Source: Cruorifilaria tuberocauda (lineage: Eukaryota; Nematoda; Chromadorea; Rhabditida; Onchocercidae). Taken from it: a stretch of DNA of 64,000 bases. Location: positions 248,001 to 312,000 of the forward strand of contig JABVXU010000026.1 of the NCBI GenBank assembly GCA_013365365.1. Reading direction: 5' to 3'. Position 1 is the stretch's first letter; each line of letters starts with the position of its first letter. The position numbers and the translations under genes are program-made. The notes under the pieces were generated by a model. The model was given only the letters and a program-made list of their open reading frames with translations, did no database searches and was not told the origin of the DNA. Shown here piece after piece: positions 23,878 through 36,261 of this stretch.

Positions 23878-26800
23878 ATGGTATCGACCGACGATCGTCC
23901 AACTCCTGCATCACGGGCTAGTTTAACTGATCGGAAGTCATCGGTGTCATATCGTACCTTAAGACCCGCACTTATTCCAAATTCTCTTATTACCTTCTCT
24001 GATTCAACTAAACAGATATCAAAATCTTGGTTATATCCGACCGACCCATTCAGTCGAGATTTATCATCAAAAAATCCTCGTCGTATTAAGTCTTTATCCG
24101 ATATTCCGAAGACGATTACAAGAAATATTAATCGATCTGTCTCAAACATTCAAAGCAGTGATGATTCTAGAGATGCTCCAGATGAAATATTAAATTCAGA
24201 CGGACTGAAACGAAGTCATGTTGCAAAGATTGCAAAAATGCTAGATTCAGGGATTTCTGGAAATACAGCTTCCATAATAAGATCGATAGATGATCAGAGG
24301 GGTTCCTCAATAAGTATCAGTTTAATAGGAGGACATGATTTCCCTTCTGTAATTAAAAAATCAGGATATTTGTCGGAAGATGGTACTGTTTCGGATTCTG
24401 TGAATAAAAGTGGCGGTAGTATTTCCCAAAAATCCGTTATAGTTCCATGCAATGGTTTGTGGAACTCAGGATATATTGGTCTTGAAGCATATTCGAGAAT
24501 GGTGGAATTACTCCATGACGATTGTATTTCGTCAAATTATGAGTAATTTTTTTAATGGTTTTGATATATCTTTACATTACTTGATATTTTCGAGTTTCAG
24601 AAGTAATCCACAAATCACGCTAAAGCTTCTGCAAGTTCTAATTAGAGGTGTTTGGAAGTCCATTGAATCAATATTCATGTTATATTTTAATAATTCTAGT
24701 TACTGAGCGATTTCCCAAATTATTTTTATTTTTGTGACATTTCACTCATTCTATTAAAGTTTCTTGGTCTATTCTAGATATCAAGGAAGTTTCGATAGAT
24801 GTTCTGGTGCTCTCAATTTTGGAAATTTAAGTTCGATCCTAAATTCTGGGAGAAAGAGCAAGAAGATCGATAATGGAGATATTTTAGAGAATAACTTGTC
24901 ATTGTCGGCGTGGGCTGAAGTCATCGTTTGCAAAAAAGATCACGGTAAACTGTGGATTGTGGTCGAAGAAAACGCTTTGGCTGGTTGGGCGACTAATAAC
25001 AAGGTATAATTCAATTTATTTTTATTAAAATCCAGAATATATCAAATTAGCAATAAATTAAAATCGTTAATATTATATATTTAAACAGACTTTTCGAAAC
25101 CTACGGATATTAATTTTTAAAAAATCAATAATATTAATATTGTCCTGAAATTTCGCACACAATTTTAAAAAATAGCAGAAAAAGTTGCAAAGTTAAGAGC
25201 GCAACAAATTTCAAGTGCATTCAAAAGTTTCTTATTGACTAGTAAAATCAGATATAACAGAATCTACTTAATATATATTCCTGCATAAATCTAAATCCAT
25301 CTAAACTCGATCTAATCAGATTTAGTAATGATATTTAAATCAAAGTCAAAAAACAATGAAGATATAATATAGATAAAGATATAGTTTATAATATATATAT
25401 ATATATAAATATAGTAAATTTTATCACGTAAAAAACTTAATGATAAATTAAGTTCTCACGTCTTGATAATTTTTGGCAAATTTTCGGAATTTTAATTCTG
25501 ATTAAGTTTGACAAAAGTGAAATATCCTCATTTGCAATCGTGTATGATAAAGCTTGTCCTTCCTTTAGGACGGTGATCCTGTAGTCGGTCCATATCACTT
25601 GAAAAACATTCTATATGTTGGAAAGAATCCAGTAAATGGTGCTGTTGAGTTGCATATTCGGGAAAATTTTTTGTGTAGTCACTGGACAAATCTTAAGCTC
25701 AAAATGGTTGCCGAAGTGGAAAACTGGATTTTGGATATCGTAAAAGTAGGTAGTTTTTTTTGGTTTTCTTTTAATTTACTTTAAAAGTTGGTTCGGATTT
25801 TTTTAATAGAGACATTTATTGCAAGCAAGTTTCCAGTATATTATGCCAAAGAATGAATTGTTGCTGTATAGTGTAAGAAGTCTAAATGCTGGTGGTAGTG
25901 TGTGGATACGTCAAGGAACAGCGTGCGCTTGGTCAAGTGGTTGGATGTTTCTCGATGAAGTTAGTGAATTCTGCTTCAGACCTATGAAGAATTAAATAGA
26001 TTAGTGTTTATATAGTACTATCCAAACTTTTATATATGTATTCTCAGATTTTTCATTGTAAATTGAAAAAATTGCAGCATAAATTATATTATTCATTGGA
26101 TAATTGTGCTATATTATTTGAACTTGATGTTCGTAAATTTGTTGGAATGAAAAGTACATTGAGCAAAGTTGATTGGTGCGCATCGGTTATTGGTTCGATG
26201 AAAGGACCATTCCTTTTGCTACAGGAAGGAGGGTTTGTCTTTTTTTAAAAATGGGATAAAAATAGAAGAACGTTGAAATCCTCGTCTCTGATTTTCAAAT
26301 CCTTTTAATTCGGAACTTTTTCAAGTGTAAGAAAAACCATGAACGAAGTTTACAATTTCCACTTTTGTTTTAGTTCTTTATTTGTGCAAGCTGAGTATGA
26401 TTCGGCTACTTTGACATGGATTGATTTATTGAATCATCGAATGGAATGCAGTGGTTATCGGTTAGAGGACTCGAAACTAACATTAGATGATGTTCCCGTT
26501 ATTGTTGATAAGTAAGTTTATGCTCGAAAATATTTAATAGTGGGGTTTAATAAGAGACAAGTGCCTTATTCTAAAATAGACTGATTTCCTTATTCCCAAC
26601 AAACAGTCAAATTCATGTTAAAAACAATTGTTTGCTATTAGTGTTAGGGCATTATTGTGATCACAAATTACATTTTATTTCGTAGGTGTATAAAATTTAT
26701 TTCCACGTACGGTCTTCTTCAAGCCGGTTTGTATCGTCGAAATGGCCCTAATGTCGAAGTTCGTTCATTGCTAGCTGAATTTAGAAAAGGTCGTTGTTAT

Positions 26801-29751
26801 CAAAGTTTTTTAAATTTTATACTTTAATAAAATTTGCAAATATATGGATTTCCATCATTTTTTATTATATTACTTTTGATACTTTTTCAATTTTTTTTTT
26901 CTTTGCTAATCTTAATCTAGTTAACGTTTATTATAATTTCAGATCCTGTAAATGTGCACTTATTGCCTGGATCAGGCGATATGATAAATGTAGTAGCCGA
27001 TGTACTCCGATCCTTCTTTAGACAGCTTGATTCTCCACTTGTTCCTTATCATATTCAGGATCGGCTTTTCGCTGTTGCTAACATGAAAGGTACATAAATT
27101 TGAAATTTTTTTATTGAGCCATAAATTCCGATGAATTTTATTTTCAGATCCAGCTAGATTAGATGAATATCACGAAATTTTGATGGGCTTGCCGCGAATA
27201 CGCATCCAAACATTGCGACGTATCCTTGATCACTTGAAGGATGTCACAGAACTTGCAAATGCAAATTTAGCAACCATCGAAAATATTGCAAAAATTTTTG
27301 GACCAACATTATTTTCCGTTGAGCAGGTTCTTTGCTTTTTATTCTATCTCTTGTCCTTTATTCTACAAATTATGTAAATATAGATTACATGGCCATATCC
27401 TAATTCTGAGCATTCTGAAGCTAAATTTGAGAATCCGTTTTCATAAATTTTGTTTGGAAATTATGCTCAAGCCTCTGCTCGCAAGCTGATGATGGGATGA
27501 TTCTGACGTTTAGCGAGTTCTGACATCGTGTTTCTCTTTGTTCTTGTGCTACTAAATCTTTATCATTTCTTCCTGTGATATGTTTTTTTTGTGAATTTTT
27601 AAACTGAATTCAAATTTTAGGGTGATGGAGCAAATAACAACTTTGCTGCCACAATACAGCAAGTAAATCTTGTTAAGGACCTTCTTACATATTATGCCTC
27701 TATATTCCGAATTTCAGCTCGTGAAATGATTATAAAGTCGAAAATAAATACGCTGCAGGAAAAACCAAACAAAACGAAGGTTTGAGATTATTTTTTTATT
27801 TCTATTTTTTAAAATATCGGATTTTAATTAAGCTGAAGTTTGTACATTGGATTTCAGGCTCGTGCAGATGGTTTTCTTGTTCCTGTACATATTCTTGAGA
27901 AAGATAATCACACATTCAATGTGCAATCATCATCAAATGCGGAACAAGTGAAATTGAATATTATTTAAATTATTGGCCTTGCAACTGAAACTTTTCAAAT
28001 ATGGTTTTAATATTTTTATTATACTTCAGATTTTTATATTGTTTAAACGTTGTTACAGGTTTGTGATGCAGCTAAAAACAGGCCAGCTATCCGTAATGAG
28101 GCTGATGTAAATAATTTTGCACTGTTTGAGGTAAGATAGCTACGTGTTCATAATCATTAGAAGAAGACTGTTCATTCTGTTTTGGAAAGCTTCAAATAAC
28201 ATTGAATGATATTAAAATATTTTTTTAGGAAATAAAATGTGGTCAACTGGAAAGGCGCGTGAATCCGTCTGAAAAAATGAGCTCAATGATTACTGGCAGA
28301 TGGCTTGACTGGGAACCTTCTGAATGCTTTCTTCTATTTAAGAGAGATCCTATTCCTTATTCATTTCGGGTTAATTGTTCTTAATATCCTAATTAAGCTG
28401 GTTTTTTATAATATGTATGCGATACAGTTTAATTATTTAAATCAACATATAAGCATATTCATACGCGGAATACACATAGTGGTTGAAAATGAATGTATAT
28501 GTATGATGCTTATACATCTTAGGTTTCAAACACTTTGAGATATTAATCTATGTAAGAAATTAACCTGACATTATATAAGTGAAATGAATGCGTTGGAAGG
28601 ATGTGTTTGATCAGCGTAATTACGTTATAGTTGACATAAGCTGGTATGTAAGGATGGAATCAAAATTAATTGTTGTGGCAGAATTAATCAATTTGATTTG
28701 TTAATATTCAATAGATAAACTGTTTTGTTTGGAAAAGAAAACAAAGAAATAGTGATTAAGTACAGGCATGCTTGCTAGCCGGAAATAGAAGTCTCCTATT
28801 GTTAAGAGTGATGAGTTTGTAATTAGTAGCTTGAAGAAGTAAAAATTGAAATAAATCTTTTTAAACTTTTGTTTGTTTTAATTTTAATATAGTAGCGAAT
28901 ACTTATATTGATACCTGATATTTAACTAAGCAGTAATCTTTTCTCTTCAGCTTTCATATCCATTTGCTGATGATGTGCGAATCGCGGAGCAAGGAGCAAA
29001 GTCGTTTAGCGCTGGTCATTTGAAAGTAGAGAATGGATTAGTTGCTTATTATAATAAGGTACGAAACTATGTCAAGCTCTATTGATAAATTTAACAATAG
29101 AGTAAATATTGTTTTGTTTAGCTAGTCTGAGATTTTTGAAATTAGTTCGGTCTCAATTTTTTTTATTGTAATAATGTAATTGTGGTGATGAAAATTGTTT
29201 TTCAAGTAATAATTTGATCTGGAATTGCCATTTGTGGCGTTTTATTATAACTGGATATAACTGGTATAATAATATTAATCTAATTTTATTTCTGCCTTTC
29301 CATTTTTCCTTTTGTTTGTCTTACTCCTTTAGTTATAGTTATTGTTTTATATCTAAGTGAGAAGTATTTCGCCAATTAACTAAATTTTGAGCCAGGAATA
29401 GAACAACAAGGTTTAAAGTCCCCTACTTTGACAGGTTAATAGGCTTTGCAAATTCTAAAATTAGTAAACGATGCATAGTTTCAATTTTTGTAGAGTTTGA
29501 AAAAAGTAAACGAATGGCATACGGACGATATATTATGGTATATTGGATATGAGTGTAGTCGTAAACCACCTTATCCGCACACTCTTACATTTATATTGCC
29601 AAAGGATAATAATTTCAAATACAAATCGAAATATATGGGTTATTGTGTCGCTTTTCGCGAAGCTACTCTGAGAACGCAATGGCTCAATGCAGTAGTCAGT
29701 TCACAGCAAGATTTCCATGAAAATTCTGCAATGCCATTGGTGCAGATTTGA
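23878..29751 (+). CDS. ARAP-like RhoGAP protein (PH-PH-RhoGAP-RA-PH), no ArfGAP domain
   Basis: Fifteen exons give 932 residues: 23878-24542, 24778-25003, 25569-25745, 25810-25959, 26048-26232, 26374-26511, 26686-26789, 26943-27089, 27148-27326, 27621-27779, 27858-27947, 28059-28130, 28229-28369, 28951-29058, 29494-29751. Residues 1-220 are Ser-rich and probably disordered. Two PH-like folds follow (about 230-355 and 356-490), then RhoGAP (about 500-680) with arginine finger R531 in AGLYRRNG and the helix FGPTLFSVEQ, an RA-like domain ending NFALFEE, and a C-terminal PH domain with an RTQWLNAV helix. This is the second half of the ARAP architecture. No Cys4 ArfGAP zinc finger, ankyrin or SAM segment is visible. 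Predicted role: turning off Rho-family GTPases at phosphoinositide-rich membranes. The start is the first Met after an in-frame stop at 23845; exons farther upstream cannot be excluded. Confidence 0.82.
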
Positions 29752-30238
29752 ATTCTTCTAGTTTCTCAATTTTTGGAATGGAAAACAAATCTTTAATATC
29801 CTTTAGTGTTGTTGCTCTGTATTTTCTTTAGAGTTATATATTGCAGTTGGTATTTGTACTTGTCTTCTAAACAGCTATACTGTTACATGTAATGTAAAAA
29901 ATTTTATTTTGTGAAGGACTCAACACTTCAAACTCCCATATTTCTATTCCGGTTCCTGCAGGAACTGCTGGAAATATACATATAGTGAAGAAAACCTAAG
30001 ATCTGGAAGTCCTGTTCAATGAGAAATTAAAAGTTTATTGTGCTGTTTTTGCCTAAATCTGCTAAATCAGTCAGTAAATGATAGTTTATTAATGACTTAT
30101 TTCAAATTATGTATTTAATTGGAAGTTTTGCAGACTTCAGGTATTATTATTCTAAGTATCTTTTCAGCTAGTAACACATTTCCAAATCCAAACTAAATCT
30201 GTGATTCCTATCTTCATCTGGAGTAAAGTTAAACTTAC

Positions 30239-30378
30239 TGTAAAATACTTCGAAGTTTATTTTTGACTTCACACCAAAATTCATGATGTCTGCTGTTAAA
30301 GTTGACTTGCAAATGAATGTTGTATTGCCATTCACATCCAAATACGACAGCAGTTTTAATGAGAACATCGGAACTCAT
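30239..30378 (-). CDS. Candidate small exon, unknown protein
   Basis: A minus-strand ATG at 30378 opens 46 codons (begins MSSDVLIKTAVVFGCEW) and runs into a perfect GTAAGT donor in phase 2 just before an in-frame stop. Downstream acceptors, for example a TTTAGCAG or a TTGAACAG within the next 200 bases, would add a short tail and a stop, giving a product of about 60-75 residues. I recognise no family. It could be a small gene, a relic, or chance. Codon use looks reasonable but the evidence is thin. Confidence 0.25.
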
Positions 30379-31111
30379 ATTTTCTTTATATTTTGTATAA
30401 GATGATGACAATTTTAAGTAGAAATTTTTTTAAACAATTATTTATAAGCTTGTTTATATTTAATTAAAACGAGGAACAGACATAGGATTTAAAGAGATCG
30501 TAACATCTACTTAATTTTAAGTTTCAATTAAATATAGTTGAATAAAAGAAGGTTTTAATGATGTCACCTGGTTTTTATGTATACTTATCACCATGTGTAT
30601 GGAGTAATCAACCAGGATTTGCTGTAATATGATAGGAGTTTGTATCTAAACCATACGGACACATTATGGTGTCTCAAATTCTGATCGATTTTTTATATAA
30701 CTTTAGGAAGGAACTACTAAGCTTTCAATAAGGCATAATATCAAAAAAGATGAAGTATAATAATATCCTGTTTATATCAGTATGATTTTTAAAATGAAAC
30801 TCAAAAAAAAAAATTGAGTACCGCTTATTTTGCTTCGAAAATTTTGTAACGGTTCAAATCTAACAAGAAATCGGTTCCTTCGTAGTTCCACTCATCAACA
30901 ATGTAATTTGAACTGCTGGGACATATTCACTATCTCATTATTTATCGCCAATTCTTGTTAGTTTATGATGTTGACAGAAGAATAAAATAAAGTGATGGAA
31001 AATTTTAAAACTATTATCAGTCATTGATAAACTATTTAGTATTCATTGATTTCTAGGGTTATTTGCCGGATATATATTGAGAGTTGTAAGTCGTAAGTCG
31101 AGAAGTGGTGC

Positions 31112-31158
31112 GCTTAAGAATGTATATGTCCAATTTGAAAATATATACATTCTTAAGC
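31112..31158. repeat. 16-bp perfect hairpin, 15-nt loop
   Basis: GCTTAAGAATGTATAT (31112-31127) is the exact reverse complement of 31143-31158. It lies between two convergent genes, about 1.4 kb past the ARAP-like stop. It could be an RNA hairpin or a relic of an element. Confidence 0.65.
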
Positions 31159-32201
31159 ATAATTTTGAGTAATGATTTTTCCGAAATCTTTTAATGCTGT
31201 AAATGATAATGGGACACTAAATTATAGTTCAAACTTGAGCATTGTTCAACAAAATTGTTTTATATGGGTTCCAGAGCAAGTTTATTGTTTGGAATTTTAA
31301 AATAAAATCTTAGAGATTAATTGTAAGGAAAGGTTAGATTTCCTAATTTCTTAATATAAATGCTTATGTTTAAATTAAAATCAGAAATTATTAGACATTT
31401 GTTTAATATTGTCTACCCGAGTGAGGAACAGTGCGTGTTCTGTTTTGAAAAATATTAATATCTTTATGTAAAAAAGTGAGAGAGAAAGAAACACTGACGA
31501 ATCATTTCAATGCATATGGTAAAATAATCAATTTCCAGTTAGATAATCACTGCTTTCCAGATTAATTATATTTTTGGATTTCATTATGCAAAGAAAACGC
31601 TTCTCTAAAATGAAGCACTTATTGCCCTTTTCACTTATTGCATTCGAACCTTTTCTCTAGAGTTTTTGCAAGAATTCTTTCAGTTTTTTTAAGATTTGCG
31701 AATATTTTTTGATTCGATATTGAGTGGATTTAGTAATAGATTGATGAGTAAAATAAAAACAAAATTTCTGTGACGAGACGCAACAAACACAATGAGGCAT
31801 TTGTAGAGCCGGTAAACATTTTTCTGACTAGAAAATGTCGAAGGACTGAAAGGTGAATATTTAAGTTAGACATGTGCTGCAAAACGTGATTAATATCTAG
31901 AGAATATTATGTCAGTCATATTTAATGATATTTTTTCTTAGAAAGTTTACTTTCATTTTTCAGTTTTCTTGTTTTCGAAAACAAATATTTAGAATATTAG
32001 AACTATTTTTCTTACAATTAATAGAGTGAAGCAGTTTTTAGTAGTGTATTTGATAATAAATAATAGTTTGAAATGCTGAGCCTCATTCAGTGTTTCAGTA
32101 CGCTTACAATTCAGTTACCACTGAAGTTTTTTGAGATAGCAAAACGGATGTATATAAAATAAATGAAATTACAATAATTTGTCTATGTAAAAGATTTATG
32201 C

Positions 32202-32222
32202 ATATATATATATATATATATA
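32202..32222. repeat. TA dinucleotide microsatellite
   Basis: About ten uninterrupted AT/TA units. Confidence 0.9.
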
Positions 32223-32349
32223 AGATTTTGTAGCAAATTTTGGAAAACAAAATATCATGAAATGACAGATGATACTGTAAATACGACTAAAATTAATTTA
32301 TATCACAAATTTATATCATGTTTAAAAAGATCATTGTCGATTATCAGCG

Positions 32350-35300
32350 TTATATCGTTTTTTGCATCGACCCATCCGTCGGGATTGAAGTTTTACAATT
32401 TGTGGAATTTGATGATGTCGTACTATTTGTAATCAAAGAATTTCGAATTTCATATAATGAACGGGTAAGCAACATCCGATCATGTAATCCTAGCATTTTT
32501 AATAGCGCTGGCTTTTCAATGCTGTGTCCTAATGATAGTATGCTGCGTGGTTTCGAGTATAAAGATGGTAGATGATGTGAGCGTGGACTGCAAACGAGAC
32601 TTAATTTTAAAATTATCAGTTAATTTAAAGCAAAAAAATCAAATAAATTAGCGGCAATATATTTCATTACGTTAGGGATAAATTCATAAATACAATGACA
32701 CTACTGTTGTTTTCTTGCATGATTAACCGAGACGAAATATTAAAAATTCAGAGTCTGTAAAAAACTAAAATACTTACGTCGAAGACGTATAGTTGTACCT
32801 TTGTACAACAACATTTGGTCGTCCACCTGGATAAGTTATCAAAGCGTTACGGGCTAAGTCTATATGCGGCAAATTATTGTCTTTTTTACCAAAAAATGAT
32901 GCCGGAGCAGGATTCCAGTGGACGGTTGGCTGGGAATGGAAACGAATTCGAGCAGGAATCTCGTTTTCAGTTGCTTCAGCTACCGTTCCAAATCGAAGCT
33001 TAAAAATATTAATCTGTAATTTTTGAAAATTATTTTTCAAATATTCATAACTTCAAGGAAAATAACGAAAATAAATAATGGAATCATAAGTTAGAAGTTA
33101 AGGACCGTAATTAAAAAGCTAGCTAAATGGAGCTAAGATTGAATTTTTACAATTGCAAAAGTTTATGCTTAGGTCCTAATTTCACCATAATGATAGTAAA
33201 GTAAATTTAAAGTCAATTTCTACAGCCTATTTCATTTTCCGCAATTATATAATAGCGAATGGATGAAAACTAATTACCTGAACCATTGATTTAGTTATCT
33301 GTGGTGTCTTCTCACGAAGTTCGTCCGTTAGTTGACGAATTCTTTTACCCTACACATTTTATTTATACCTTTCTCCAGTATATTTTTTGCAATAAACGTG
33401 TGTTTCTTATCTTTCTTTAATTGTTTGAAAAGCAAAATTATATTTCAACTAAAAATTAAATGATCAAAACTAAATTTCCCAAATTTTTCAAAACAATCGA
33501 AGAACGACAAATAAAAATGAGAGATAAACTTTACCACAGAATCTGTGAGCTAGTTTTCAGTTTTGAAAGTTTTAACTTTATTTTGCTATAATAGCAGTCT
33601 TTCTAATTTATCTTAATGCAATAAGTGATATATATTGAAGTTATAATAGTAATTAGTATGGAAAGTTAAATGAATATTAATACTTTACCTGATAAGCGAG
33701 TTGATTTCGTAACGTTTTGATAGTCTCGTTAGCTTGTTGCTCTAAATCTCTTGATTTCTTCTTATACTTTTCCAGTTCTTTATTCAGCTTATCCGTATTC
33801 TGCTGTTCTATTTCTAGCCTGTAGTCTTGAGTTAATCGTTTTTTGAATCATTTTTTTTGGACCAGCGAATCGTTTTTTTTATAATTGTGACTCAATTTGC
33901 TATTTTTTGTACATCGTCAAAATTTAAGAATGACACATTTCTTTCTTCCTAAATTTCAGACATTTAATTCTCCTAAGTAGATTTGGGAATTTCTCTACCA
34001 GCGAATGAGTAAAAATTTTACAGATAGTTTGATTTTCCATATATAGAGAACATACTACCTTTTTTGAAGCAACTCATTTTCATTTTCGAGTGTCGTATTG
34101 GTATCAAATGAGTTTTCCACATAAAGTCTACGGTAGAGATCTGTAATTGATGAATAATGGAGCGAAATCATCTAAATGAATGCTAAAATGGTAGAATTAA
34201 AATTGAAAAATGAGCGAATTCTTCAATACAAGTATCAATAAATCAAACTGGATGATAAGTCCAACATTAAGGTTAAATGTTAAATGTCTTCTTTCAAATC
34301 GCATATTTGTCCAGTTGCACAATCTAGAGATTTTTTGGAAATTGGCTCTTCATCTATCAAAGCAAATTAGGCACTCCGAAGTCTGAGTTTGTAAATTGAA
34401 AAGCTAGAGATTCGAGAAATTAAACACCATGTAACTCGAATGTAAGAACTTCCCCAAAGTTAAAAATTTTAATCCAAATTTCTTATTTATCTACGTTTTA
34501 AGCAGCATAACCTTCAAAAAACATTTCGGGAATTTGTAAAACGATATGAGCGATTGGATGAATGATATATAAATAGATGAACATGTGTTTTGACAAAGGA
34601 ATTAGCACTTTTGTAGCGCGTAGTCTGTTATTTTCAAACACAAAAGAAATTAAATTAAACTTAATAAAATAGCAGTCGTAAGGGTCAAAAATAAAAACAG
34701 AAAAACAGATTAATTAGGCTTAAGTCAAGAGAAAATATCTCTGTTCGTCGGAAAATTTAGACCACAATATATGAAAATGACACTATTTTTAAAAATTTTC
34801 AAATGATTCAGCCTTTAAAGCCAGGTGTCTAAGTTAATGTTTTTTATTTATCATCAAGTTGGTGATAAATAAAAAACATTAAGCTGGTTAATATAATTCT
34901 CTTAAGGAAGCAAAATCAGCAATTAAAAAGCAGGAAATCATGAAATAGTTAAAATTTCACATTGCAAAAAGATGAGTTGCGATTTCTACGAAAGGATCTT
35001 TAAAATTCTATGTTTCAGTGTTTTTTCCTTTCTTTAAATATTTCAAATCTTTTGAATGTAAGTTGCTATTACCTCTTAAATGATGATGAAGTCGTTCAAT
35101 TTCAGCATGTAATCCAGTCAACATTTGGGAGTTTTCGTTTTGCAAAAAGGATATTTGAGCAGTTTCATGACGACGCCACATATCATCACGCTCCTGAATT
35201 GCTGCGGTTATACGGTACGTACAAATTTCATTAATCAAGCTTCCAATTTCATTGAGCCCGGCCTTCTAAAATTATAGAAAGCTGACTAATCAAGAAACTG

Positions 35301-36261
35301 AGATAATGATAGAAAAAATGTCAATCTTTATAAATTCCAATACAACTATTCTACAGACCATATAACAGTACTTTTTCAATCTATTCGAATTTCAAAAGTA
35401 TGATATAATTTGATTTAACAATACTCCTTATTGTTACACGATCAGGTTTTCACCGATTTCAAGTTGAAACTTTGTAAAGAATCGTGTGGGAGTAAGACTG
35501 ATCCACATGAGGGATAAATAAGCCGAAATTACTGACGAGGATAAAATATGGTAACAATTAAGAGGTCATACTTCTTAACCATATGCTTATCCTACATATA
35601 CTTATTACATGCACTTATCACAATTACGTGTACTAATTACACATACTACCTAAAACTTATATACTCATTAATATATACTTACATGCTAACTTCAATTTTT
35701 CAATTAATGATTTGTCGAGAGAAAAAAAAACTTTTGGTCTATAAATTTTCAAATTCTAAGAATAAATATTTATGCCGTAATATGATCTATAGGAAAAAAC
35801 TGCGGAATTCTGAAACTTCTCAAAAAATCAAACTATGTACTACCTTTGTACAACATTTGAAACATGTCACTTACCGAAATGAACTTTGTCACAGCTTGTG
35901 CAGTTGCTTCTTCCACATTTTGATCGAAACATTGTATTTCAGCGATACATTTCGAAAGCTCAGTGGCTTTATTGGTTGCTTTTTCTTCCGGTAGCAGCTC
36001 AAGTTTCGCTACTGTAAAATTTTGAATTTAACAAATTCTCAGTATTTAAAGTTGAATTAGTATCATAATTGCAATCTATTAATATCAAGCTGTAAATAAG
36101 CATTTAATTAAAATAGAATAATACGCAGATAAAATCTTTCTCAATATGAAATATATATATGAAATATCCAGGTTATATAAGCTACCTACAAAGAGAATAT
36201 GACTATTCGCCACATCAGATGGATCAGATCTACAATTATCTTCATTTGAAAATTCCAAAGA
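32350..36261 (-). CDS. CCDC92/CCDC74-family coiled-coil protein, first exon unresolved
   Basis: Minus-strand exons 36261-36186, 36011-35875, 35265-35073, 34140-34059, 33818-33689, 33349-33278, 33013-32778 and 32587-32350 keep one frame for about 387 residues. The core segment ISFLQNENSQMLTGLHAEIE followed by RLHHHLRDL matches the conserved CCDC92 domain (FLQ...H..TL.GLH.EI..L). A long Lys/Glu/Gln coiled coil follows. A frame reads through to a stop at 32774, but it ignores a perfect GTAAGT donor after 32778. Splicing there to the TTTGCAG acceptor gives 79 further codons in phase, so I extended the gene. CCDC92 proteins are linked to centriole/ciliary interfaces; the role in this organism is inferred only. 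No initiator Met is found in the first listed exon, so an upstream exon between 36262 and about 38500 is missing. Confidence 0.75.
34835..34881. repeat. 19-bp perfect hairpin, 9-nt loop
   Basis: The 19 bases at 34835-34853 (starting TAATG, ending ATCA) are exactly reverse-complementary to 34863-34881. It lies inside a 932-bp intron of the CCDC92-like gene. It would form a strong stem in RNA of either strand. Confidence 0.8.

Larger units (their letters stand above)
29752..32349. other. Convergent intergenic region, ARAP-like / CCDC92-like
   Basis: Mostly AT-rich non-coding DNA. It holds a candidate minus-strand exon (30239-30378), a 16-bp perfect hairpin (31112-31158) and a TA microsatellite (32202-32222). 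No other coding sequence was recognised. Confidence 0.6.

Noticed and set aside
23811..24149. 112-codon minus-strand frame
   Set aside because: Shadow of the first ARAP-like exon, which is open for 221 codons on the plus strand and splices in phase.
32318..32575. 85-codon plus-strand frame
   Set aside because: It is the antisense shadow of the last CCDC92-like exon, which fits splice phase on the minus strand.
35548..35994. 148-codon plus-strand frame
   Set aside because: It overlaps a phase-consistent minus-strand exon (36011-35875). The rest is AT-rich Tyr/Ile/Leu low-complexity translation.
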